The notes beneath the pieces are model-generated. The model had not been told where the DNA came from and made no database searches. It was given only the letters and a program-made list of their open reading frames with translations. A stretch of DNA of 27,610 nt from Thoreauomyces humboldtii (Eukaryota > Chytridiomycota > Chytridiomycetes > Spizellomycetales > Powellomycetaceae): NCBI GenBank assembly GCA_027596035.1, contig JADGJA010000251.1, positions 1 through 27,610 on the forward strand, given 5' to 3'. Of the stretch, positions 9,353 through 17,195 are shown in pieces. Position 1 is the first letter of the stretch; each line of letters opens with the position of its first letter. The translations under genes were made by a program, and so were the position numbers.

Positions 9353-9675
9353 TTCTCTGCACGCCGACGGGGGGTCGGGCTGTGGAAAAAGTCCCTTTCG
9401 CCGTTAGGTTTTTGCGTCTGACACAGAGAATAAGCAGTTGAGAAGCGAGTGGGAACGATATGCGAACCCTTGGAAAGTATCGAGTTGAGTGTCCTGATGA
9501 GTGTTGCAAGGAAAATTGGGTGTTTGAAGGTGGTTGCCGTTGTGGTCAATTTGTCAGATCCTATGGTGAAAATAACGGGGGAATGGGGAGGGAGGCTGTG
9601 CATCTCAATTGGGCATCTCTGCGGTAGGGCTGGTCGCAACATACAGAACAACAGCACTTGTACACAGGTGCCGGG
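9353..9675. promoter_or_regulatory. Upstream region of the Zn2Cys6 gene
   Basis: These 323 bp lie between the Zn2Cys6 start codon and the copia element, so they are what remains of the proximal promoter and 5' leader. I see no coding signal or clear TATA box. CCGGG at 9671-9675 is the left copy of the copia target duplication. Confidence 0.4.
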
Positions 9676-9793
9676 TATTGAGCGATGTTTCTTTTCGTAA
9701 CGGGAAAAAGGGGAGAGTGGAAGAAAAGGATTACTCGACGTGCAGGGTGGCGCACTACTACATTAGTGCTACTGTGCACGAGGTCCTCCAACA
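9676..9793 (-). repeat. 3' LTR of the copia element
   Basis: 118 bp, identical to 13929-14046. It lies 18 nt after the pol stop codon and about 320 bp upstream of the Zn2Cys6 start codon, in the same transcriptional direction. Confidence 0.97.
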
Positions 9794-9811
9794 CACCCCC
9801 TCACTCGACAC

Positions 9812-12800
9812 TCATCGCGCGGCGATGGCATGTAGTCCAAGAGCTGCTCGGTGTTGCAGGAACTTGTGCTTGTCGAGCGCCTTGGTGAAGATGTCGGCTG
9901 TATTGTTGTCTGTGGAGACGTATCGGAGCTTGACGGCCTTGCGCTCTACGGCATCGCGAACAAAGTGATGCTGTACGTCGATGTGTTTGGTGCGCGCATG
10001 GTGGATTGGATTCTCGGTGAGCTTGATGGCGGACTGGTTATCTGCAAGAATCTCGGACGGACCGTCAAGGTGAATACCAAGTTCCTGGAGAAGGATACGA
10101 TACCAGAGAGCCTCTCGGGCAGCTTGCGATGCTGCCATATACTCGGCCTCGGTGGACGACAGTGCTGGCGTGTGTTGCAATTTGCTACACCAGCTCACGC
10201 AGCTGGTGGTGCCGTCGTCTGCGAGCCCGAGGAAGAAGGCGTAGCCGGTTCTCGACCGTCGCGTAGCTTCGTCATTTGCCCAGTCGGAGTCCGTGAAACC
10301 GTAGATTGCACGAGCATGGTCTACGCGGGATGGACTGTCGTGGGTTTGTGGCTTTGGAGTTATCATGCGGAGGGAGGTGCTTTGAGTCGCCGTATAATGT
10401 ATCGCCATGTCGACGGTGTTCCTGAGATACTGAAGGATGCGAAGGACGCGGCGCCAATGTCGCTGCGTCGGGGACTCAAGGTTTCTTGCGACGATGGAGA
10501 CAGCGTAAGCGAGGTCGGGACGTGTGGCTGTCATGAGATACATGAGGGAGCAGACGGCTTTCCGATACGGTTGATCGGGTTGACAAGGTGCGTCGTCGTC
10601 GTCTCGTGATGTCTCCTTCGCGGCAACAGGTGTTTGATACACCGTTCTATCCCCTTTCGGAAGGAAGCGTTCGACAAGGGACGTCGCGTAAGTGCGCTGC
10701 GAGAGAGTGAACCCTTCCCGGGTGCGGGTGACCTTGATGCCGAGGAGGAAGTCAATCTCGCCAGCGTCCGTCATCTTGAATTCGGAGGCGAGTTCAACCT
10801 TCACCCCCTCGATGAGATGTGGGTCCGCGACCACAACGATATCGTCAACGTAGACTCCAAGGATGGTGACGGTACCACTGGAAGAGTGGCGATAGAAGAG
10901 GGAAGGATCCGCAACAGACACGGAGTAACCCTTGGCGAGGAGTGCCGCGCGCAGGCGCAAGTGCCACTCTCGGCCAGCTTGCTTGAGGCCATACAGGGCG
11001 CGGTCAAGCTTGAGTACGTTCCGCGGCGGGACACCGTCGAGGCCGTCGAACGGGCGCATGTAGATGTCCTCCTTGAGGTGACCGTTGAGGAACGCCGTGA
11101 CGACGTCCATCTGGTGCACCGCAAGTCCGAGGGAGAGGGCGAGGGAGAGAAGAAGGCGCAGGGTCTGGATCCTCACAACGGGTGAGAACGTATCTGAGTA
11201 CTCTAGGCCTGCACGTTGAGTGAAGCCTCGAGCGACAAGGCGAGCTTTGTGGCGGATGACCTGACCGGCAGCGTTCCGCTTGCGTGCGAAAACCCAGCGC
11301 GCAGTGATAGTGTGCGTGTTCGGCGGCTGGAGTGAGCAGTGCCAGGTGCCATTCAGCTTGTGGGCGGCCAACTCGGAGGCAACAGCGGCCAGCCACTGGA
11401 AGCGCTCAGGGTTGTTCTTGTGAACGGCGTCGGCGTATGTGCGGGGCAGATCCGCATCGGCTTCGAGGTCCAGCTGTTCGTCAGGGTTGTCCGGCGACTG
11501 GAGGGTAGCAGCGATCTCGACGGTAGTCATCCCGGGCGAGGCTGCAAGGATATCTTCGAGGCGGTAGTCATCTTCGGCGAAGGTGACGTTGCGGGTATCG
11601 AAGACTTTCCGAGTGGCCGGGTTGTACAGAGTGATGCCTTTGGATGTGGCTGGGTAGCCAAGGAAGGAGCAAGGGATGCCGCGGGGGTCCAGCTTGTGGC
11701 TATTAGTAACGGTGGCAACGTGATGATGGAAAGCGAGGCAGCCGAAGATGCGCAGTTGCTGAACCCGGGGCTGAAGAGTCGGATAGAACCGAGCTGCGGG
11801 TGCCGTGCCCGTGTAGGAGTGCAGGCGCAAATTGTACAGAAGCACCGCATGACGAAGTGCGTAGCCCCAGAAACCCTTGACGTCGGGACCAAGGGAATGG
11901 GTTGTGCCAAAGAGCAGGGACCGAACGATGTCCATGATGCTACGATTGAATCGCTCGGCGATGCCATTTTGTGAAGAAGAGTTGGGAATGGTAGTCTCAT
12001 GGCAAGTGAGCAGCGAACTGAGAAAAGTGCGAAACTCATCGTTCACGTATTCACCCCCTCGATCTGTGCGGAGGGTGCCTACTTGGCGGACCGCAGTAGG
12101 ATGCCGTAGTACGATCTCGGCGAGGTACTGTTCGTATGCTGCGGAGACAGCAGGGCCATCCCGAGTCTTGAGAAGAACAGTGTACGCGTATCGAGAGTAG
12201 TGGTCTACGAAGGTAACGAAGTACTTGAAGCCGTCAAAGGTCGGCGAGGGAAGCACATCGATGTCTGAGGAGACGTATTCAAATACCCGCTGAGGAGGGA
12301 CACGGTTGTTCCCACCGTAGGGTGAGGCGTGGGCCTTGCCAAAAACGCATCCGGAGCATCTGTGGCTGCTGTTCAGGTACGCGTCGGTGAAGACGGGACC
12401 GTCAGACGTATGCCGATGAAGATGCTTCATCGCGAGGTTACTCGGGTGACCGAGGCGCTCGTGCCAGCGTTGTGCGTCGGTGCGTTGCAGGTGGACAAAG
12501 GTTGCGAGAGCGCGATCGGGAGGCCGACCAGGAACTTCGGGAAAGTCCAGAGTGCTGGTTGCGTTAACGAGCTCGATGGGGTACGTGTTCCCAGCGCGAG
12601 CGTTGCGGGCGACAATGAGCTCTGGGTGTGCCTTGAGGAAGGCGGTCAAGGCTGCATCGCGTCGGAGGAGGATCGACTCCTCTTTGTCGAAAAGAGTGAC
12701 AATGTCGTTGTCCGCAAGTTCGGCAGTGGAGACAAGAGTGGATCGAAGCTGTGGAGCCAAGAGCGCACGGGGGATATTGAGGGAGACGCCGTTCGGGAGA

Positions 12801-12985
12801 TTCGTACAGAAAGTGCCCTCACCCGCTAGGGGAGTGAGTTGCCCGTCAGCTGTTGCGAGCCGACGGTCAGTCGGGCGAACATCCTTGAACTTGGAGGCGT
12901 CTGCGGAAGATGTGGCCGTGCACCCAGAGTCGAGGAGCGCGCGCGCCACGACATGCGGTGGTGCGCCGAGGGCGCGCCCCTCACG
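9812..12985 (-). CDS. pol: Copia pol: protease, integrase, reverse transcriptase, RNase H
   Basis: The frame is open from the codon after the gag TGA to a TGA at 9812, about 1057 codons. Counting from 12949, it has the protease DSG (7-9), the integrase zinc motif H-H-C-C (HERLGHPS...HRCSGCVFGK, 163-205), and catalytic D in SSDID (229), D in TDRGGEY (296) and E in NGIAERFNR (332). Reverse transcriptase has HKARLVARGF, HQMDVVTAFLNG and the active site YVDD (700-703). RNase H has FTDSDWAND and SSTEAEY with DNQSA. No domain is missing and the frame is uninterrupted. It has no ATG at its start and is in the same frame as gag, so expression must come from readthrough of the TGA or an unseen mechanism. 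The products make and integrate the cDNA. Confidence 0.95.
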   Translation of the reverse strand, partial: REGRALGAPPHVVARALLDSGCTATSSADASKFKDVRPTDRRLATADGQLTPLAGEGTFCTNLPNGVSLNIPRALLAPQLRSTLVSTAELADNDIVTLFDKEESILLRRDAALTAFLKAHPELIVARNARAGNTYPIELVNATSTLDFPEVPGRPPDRALATFVHLQRTDAQRWHERLGHPSNLAMKHLHRHTSDGPVFTDAYLNSSHRCSGCVFGKAHASPYGGNNRVPPQRVFEYVSSDIDVLPSPTFDGFKYFVTFVDHYSRYAYTVLLKTRDGPAVSAAYEQYLAEIVLRHPTAVRQVGTLRTDRGGEYVNDEFRTFLSSLLTCHETTIPNSSSQNGIAERFNRSIMDIVRSLLFGTTHSLGPDVKGFWGYALRHAVLLYNLRLHSYTGTAPAARFYPTLQPRVQQLRIFGCLAFHHHVATVTNSHKLDPRGIPCSFLGYPATSKGITLYNPATRKVFDTRNVTFAEDDYRLEDILAASPGMTTVEIAATLQSPDNPDEQLDLEADADLPRTYADAVHKNNPERFQWLAAVASELAAHKLNGTWHCSLQPPNTHTITARWVFARKRNAAGQVIRHKARLVARGFTQRAGLEYSDTFSPVVRIQTLRLLLSLALSLGLAVHQMDVVTAFLNGHLKEDIYMRPFDGLDGVPPRNVLKLDRALYGLKQAGREWHLRLRAALLAKGYSVSVADPSLFYRHSSSGTVTILGVYVDDIVVVADPHLIEGVKVELASEFKMTDAGEIDFLLGIKVTRTREGFTLSQRTYATSLVERFLPKGDRTVYQTPVAAKETSRDDDDAPCQPDQPYRKAVCSLMYLMTATRPDLAYAVSIVARNLESPTQRHWRRVLRILQYLRNTVDMAIHYTATQSTSLRMITPKPQTHDSPSRVDHARAIYGFTDSDWANDEATRRSRTGYAFFLGLADDGTTSCVSWCSKLQHTPALSSTEAEYMAASQAAREALWYRILLQELGIHLDGPSEILADNQSAIKLTENPIHHARTKHIDVQHHFVRDAVERKAVKLRYVSTDNNTADIFTKALDKHKFLQHRAALGLHAIAAR

Positions 12986-13894
12986 TCAAACTTCACCGGG
13001 GTTAGCGTCGACGTTGTAGCCCAGCTCAGCTTTGATCTTGTCGGAGTGGAACTCCTTGGCACGGCATTCGGACGTATCGTGAGAGTCGACATTGTGATGC
13101 GCGCAATGCTTGCCGGTGGGGTGCTCCTTCTTCTGCTTCTTGTTGCTACAGCCGTTACCGTTGCGATGAGCTTGCGTCTGCGCTGCAAACAGGGCGGCAG
13201 CGGCTTCGACGGTGATCGTAGTCGACTGAGAAGACTGATCGCCGGTCATGGTGGATGAGCGCTGATCGTAGAGCGTGACGGCGGAAGTCTGAACACTCTG
13301 CAATGTGGTGAGGCGTTGCTGTGCGTAATCGTCCATAAGCCGGACACGAATGCTGTCGGGGAGGTTCGCGAGGAAGAGGAAGATGGTCGTGGAGTCGTTG
13401 ACCGTCTCTTTGAGTCGAGCGAGGATGATGTCAAAACGCTGAGTGTACTCGGCCATGCTGGTCTTCACCCGGAGGTTGAGTAGATCGAAATGGGTTCCCA
13501 CTGCTGTGACTTCCTTTCCCCAGCGTTCCTTTAGGCGCTCCGTAATCTCGGCGTAGGACTTGCAGGGTTCGTCGCCGATGGTTGCGATCTGGCGTGCTTG
13601 ACCAAGAAGTTTGCCGGTGGCAAGTTGAGCGAGCTTGCCCGCACTGAGGCCTGTCGCGTCTTCCTCAATGAACCAGTTCATGCTCTTTAACCAGCTCTCC
13701 ATGTCTGCTTGAGGGTGGTCGCCAGAGCCGTCGAAGGGAGGAATGGTCTTGTAGAACGTCATGTCCGTGCGAGGATGCGGGGCCGTAACTTCGTCGTCGG
13801 TCGTCGTGGTACTTTTGCGCTTAAGCGTGGTGAGTTCTTCCTGGAGGGCGGTGAACCTCTCCATCATCTGCTCGATGGTGATCTTGCTGCTCAT
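12986..13894 (-). CDS. gag: Copia gag
   Basis: 302 codons from ATG at 13894 to TGA at 12986-12988. The central region (PFDGSGDHPQADMESWLKSMNWF through AEYTQRFDIILARLKETVND to FLANLPDSIRVRL) fits retrotransposon gag capsid domains. Near the C-terminus a zinc-knuckle-like motif reads C-x2-H-x4-H-x4-C (HCAHHNVDSHDTSEC), with His replacing the usual second Cys, after a Lys-rich stretch. Gag would form the virus-like particle that packages element RNA. The stop codon is followed by C, and after one further codon by a GC-rich hairpin (12982-12968). Confidence 0.9.
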   Translation of the reverse strand: MSSKITIEQMMERFTALQEELTTLKRKSTTTTDDEVTAPHPRTDMTFYKTIPPFDGSGDHPQADMESWLKSMNWFIEEDATGLSAGKLAQLATGKLLGQARQIATIGDEPCKSYAEITERLKERWGKEVTAVGTHFDLLNLRVKTSMAEYTQRFDIILARLKETVNDSTTIFLFLANLPDSIRVRLMDDYAQQRLTTLQSVQTSAVTLYDQRSSTMTGDQSSQSTTITVEAAAALFAAQTQAHRNGNGCSNKKQKKEHPTGKHCAHHNVDSHDTSECRAKEFHSDKIKAELGYNVDANPGEV

Positions 13895-13915
13895 GGTGTT
13901 GGAACTCTCGGGAGT

Positions 13916-13928
13916 GAGACTCTTAATC
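13916..13928 (-). other. Primer-binding site complementary to the tRNA-Lys(CUU) anticodon arm
   Basis: Directly after the 5' LTR the coding strand reads GATTAAGAGTCTC. Its complement, GAGACTCTTAATC, is the anticodon stem-loop of eukaryotic tRNA-Lys(CUU), known for example from the human gene; the last LTR base extends the match to 14. There is no match to a tRNA 3' CCA end. This is the arrangement of Drosophila copia, which primes from an internally cleaved initiator tRNA-Met fragment. Confidence 0.7.
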
Positions 13929-14046
13929 TATTGAGCGATGTTTCTTTTCGTAACGGGAAAAAGGGGAGAGTGGAAGAAAAGGATTACTCGACGTGCAGGG
14001 TGGCGCACTACTACATTAGTGCTACTGTGCACGAGGTCCTCCAACA
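13929..14046 (-). repeat. 5' LTR of the copia element
   Basis: 118 bp, identical to 9676-9793 and followed on the plus strand by the CCGGG target duplication at 14047-14051. I see no canonical TATA box inside it. Confidence 0.97.
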
Positions 14047-14051
14047 CCGGG

Positions 14052-15779
14052 AGAAGAGTTTTTGTCGCAAGGTCCACAACCGTCCCGGAGAAGCCGATGG
14101 GAGCTTTCTGACAGGCTTGCGAGAGTGGTATAAAAGAATAAAGCCTGCCTGCCTTTCCCCCCGCATTGGCTCGCTTCTGTACGTACTGCACTTGACCAGA
14201 AGGATCCTCACTCTCCTGTGCTCGCCAGTCCCTCCTCTTGCCGCCTTCAACATCCAGTTCGAGCTTCGTGTTGTGCCACTGTACGCGCTGTGCCTTCAGC
14301 GGGGGGAACGGATACGATCGCAGACGAACCGCAGGAATTCAATACCCCTGGTTGGCCCGATCGAATTAGGAACTCTCTCCTCTCGGGGAGGTCGACCTGG
14401 TTGGTGTGTCTCTCGGGGGGAATACTATCTTTGAGCTCTTTCGGTCGTGCGAAAGGGGGCTGGGAATCTATGAGTTAGCAGACGCGTGCAGTCCTCTCCC
14501 TGCCACACAAGACTGGGTAAACGCGGCGAGCTCATGGGGTTTCCCGGTTCCTGGCGGGCATGGAGAAATGAGCTCGGGGTGGGGCGCACATTTTTTTATC
14601 TTTTTTTTTCGACTTTTCTTATCATGCACACGCAATGCGTCAAGGTCGCTCTTGCCGCACGGCGGCGTGGACTGCGTGGACTCTTCCCCGCAGCGCAATC
14701 TCGTCGGATTATCGTATCCAGAAACCAACCCTTTAGTTCCCTTTTCTCGTCCCAACGCACTGGATAGTATCACCAGGTTTCAACGGTTGTTCATCCTCAA
14801 ACGCACCGTCGCTTCTTCTGCCAGTAGTGGATAATTGGAGCAGCAACCCGATATCATTGATGCCGTCCAAGGGGCACTCTACAACAGCCGTTCCGCATTC
14901 CACGCAGGCCAGATCAATCTTATTCTTTCAGACTCAAACTCGGGAGTCAACTGCCATAGGGCAACTGCTGTGTCTTTCCCTGTGCATACCGAGGACGGGA
15001 TGGTTTTTGTGTCAATCGACACCCAGTCGGCTCGAGGCCGCGAGGCGAACCGCACCTGACAGCAAGACCCTATCCGACAGAAAAAATACCGGTACCCCGT
15101 CCAGCTAGCTAGAGACTGGGGAGAAGCACTGGAAAGCTGGACATGATTTGACCACTTTTGGATGTTTACCCATCCGCGAACGCAACATCGGAGGGCCATT
15201 GGAAGGTTCGGGCCGAGATCGGATGTGGCTTGTTCGACTCCTTTCAGACGACACACAAGGTTGCGTCTCGCTTCTTTGACGGTTGACGTCGATGTCACCT
15301 GAACTGTACGGTGAAGGGGGGGAGCTTGTAGCATAGAGATTGAGAATCAGGATCTTGAGGGTATCGGGCAGGCTGTCCTCCATCAGTGTCGCCTTCGCGC
15401 GTAAAAGATATATATACGAAGTCTACAAGCACCATCGAGAACCTTGTGGTAGATCATAACGGAGGCACACTTCAGCCGAGCCAGGAGAAATTGCGTTCTA
15501 CTCATCATCGGAAACGAATACAGGAAGCGAGATGAATAAGATCGAGATCGAAATTGTGGTAACAATGAAAACAAAAGTGTACAAAAAAGAACGACCAAGA
15601 TAGACGGTCCTCTATGGAGTGTCGGAATAAGGGAGAACGCAAGGGTCTCCCACTCGATAAGGAAAAGCGCAGAGGTCTTCCAGTGAATAGGATCGCAGGA
15701 TGTACGATCGGAAATAGCGCCGCAAAGATGGGATGCTTTGCTATGTAGCGCGTGGATAAGTGTGGGTGTGTTATCCGTA
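14052..15779. other. Intergenic region, no supported gene; possible orphan promoter
   Basis: TATAAAA at 14129-14135 (plus strand) lies about 80 bp from the copia insertion. It is followed by a pyrimidine-rich leader-like stretch, but no start codon opens a convincing frame. A T-rich tract lies at 14590-14610. Two short frames, near 14835-15059 (plus) and 15383-15105 (minus, ATG at 15383 with TATATATAT just upstream), have no domain and no splice pattern I can defend. The right end is the 3' flank of the eIF1A gene. Confidence 0.4.
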
Positions 15780-16405
15780 CTAGATCTCGTCGATGTCGAA
15801 CTCGACGTTGACCTCTGTGAAGATTGAAGACGATTGTGAATATGATAAACAATATTGTACGCCGCAAACAGAAACTGTTCCGTACCCTCGTCGGAATCCT
15901 CCATGATCTGCGTGTCGTTGATCTTGATGTGATCGGGCAGCTCCCCGTACGATTTCAGCATCCTAGCTTCGTCTGGCGTGTACTTCAGAATGACGTCCGC
16001 CTTCGAGTCCTGATAGTCTCGCAGACCGAGGAGAATGAGGTCTCCCTGGGCGATCCTTATGACAAGAGCAAGCATGTCAGTCCGATCGAAGCAACAGACA
16101 TACAAAGTACTAAAAAGTTCAGACTACTCACCAAACCTTCTTTCGGAATGCTCCTCGAATATGCGCTGACCGCTTCTCTCCATCAGCACCCTGGGCTTCA
16201 ACCCATCCGTTTCCGACCATCTTCGTCACAGTCGCGTACTCTTGTCCATCCTCCTTGAAGACGAGCTCGCGCTTCTCGGATTCGTTCTCGTTCTTTCCCC
16301 TGTGAACAATGCAACCGAGTCAGAACGGGTGCAGCGACGGGAGATCGCTGAGACCGAGCCCAACCTTTTTCGGTTCTTTCCTCCCTTTCCCTTGTTCTTT
16401 GGCAT
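15780..16405 (-). CDS. TIF11: Translation initiation factor eIF1A
   Basis: Four exons (16405-16365, 16299-16132, 16055-15886, 15814-15780) sum to 414 nt, 137 residues (human 144). It begins [20 protein letters not shown]. The OB fold carries [53 protein letters not shown] and [20 protein letters not shown]. eIF1A binds the 40S A site and works with eIF1 in scanning and start-codon selection. After splicing, the acidic C-terminal tail ends [15 protein letters not shown], shorter than the animal tail, and has no DTFGPG motif. The third intron (71 nt) has no in-frame stop, so unspliced reading would give a spurious extension. The introns are 65, 76 and 71 nt. Confidence 0.95.
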
Positions 16406-17195
16406 GTTGACGACGAGGAGCTACTGTGACTCGAGGGATGTAGTGTTGATGCGTGTGAAAGGACTCTCGCTGTTTGCTTTGGACGTTCAGGGAACAAGAG
16501 CAAATGGCTTGTGCTGGTCCACCGCACTCACGGAAAAGTCTTTTTTTCTCCTCCCCTCCCCCTCCCCTGACGAGCGAGCGACCGTCGAACCGTTGGCGAC
16601 GCTGTCCAAAACAAAAGCAATTCGCCCCCCAACACCGGTGGATCGCATTGCTGCAACGGTACACACACGCAGGGGCATGCAATGACTTTGCCTTAGAGGC
16701 TGCTCTTTCGACTCAATACGGAAACTACTTGGTTGTAGGCAGCGGAAGGGTTTCCAAGGCCGCATATGGGCCGTCGTTTGAACATGGTCACTTTGTTCCC
16801 GTGCATGACATTGACGTTTCTTCGTTCGCCACCGCAAGCCAATCCTCCTGGAACGCTACCAATACGCATCGAACCGTTGGAAGGACGATGAAGCTCAATC
16901 TTTCTGACGATGTAAGAGAAATAGCCCCCGTTTCTGTACACGGGTGCATTGCAGATCATTGCCAGCACAGCCACTCGCCCATCCTCTGACCGTAACCCTC
17001 AGAGCATGATGCGCTGAGGCGAGTCCACATCCTCCACCAAATTCGACCTGTGCTCAAAGGCAACCGTTGGAACGAACGAAGTGCACTTCAATATATAGAT
17101 CGTGCTGCAGGTGCTCTGTTCGTAGGGCGTCGCATCCTCCGCTTGCCGTTCAAAGCGTCTGCAGCACAAAGTTGCTTTCCTGACCATCCTCAGCA
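16406..17195. promoter_or_regulatory. Divergent promoter region between eIF1A and kinesin genes
   Basis: 790 bp separate the two start codons. TATATA at 17092-17097 lies about 100 bp before the kinesin ATG and is a plausible TATA box for that gene. A 171-codon plus-strand frame (16474-16989) is open but has no domain or similarity I recognise and probably is not a gene. Confidence 0.4.

Larger units (their letters stand above)
9676..14046 (-). mobile_element. Complete Ty1/copia LTR retrotransposon, 4371 bp
   Basis: Two identical 118-bp LTRs (9676-9793, 13929-14046) flank gag and pol on the minus strand. CCGGG is duplicated outside both ends (9671-9675 and 14047-14051). On the coding strand each LTR begins TGTTGG and ends CAATA. 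The order protease, integrase, reverse transcriptase, RNase H places it in Ty1/copia (Pseudoviridae). It is very compact: 34 nt from 5' LTR to gag ATG, and 18 nt from pol stop to 3' LTR. The purine-rich GAGTGAGGGGGTG (9806-9794) is the likely polypurine tract. Identical LTRs and open frames point to a recent insertion. The one anomaly is a TGA between gag and pol. Confidence 0.97.

Noticed and set aside
15383..15885. Long C-terminal extension of eIF1A by reading through the last intron
   Set aside because: Splicing the 71-nt intron (gtacgg...cttcacag) restores the expected acidic tail and a stop at 15780; the unspliced continuation is low-quality sequence.
16474..16989. 171-codon plus-strand frame between eIF1A and kinesin
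   Set aside because: No domain, no codon or composition signal, and it sits where both promoters must be.
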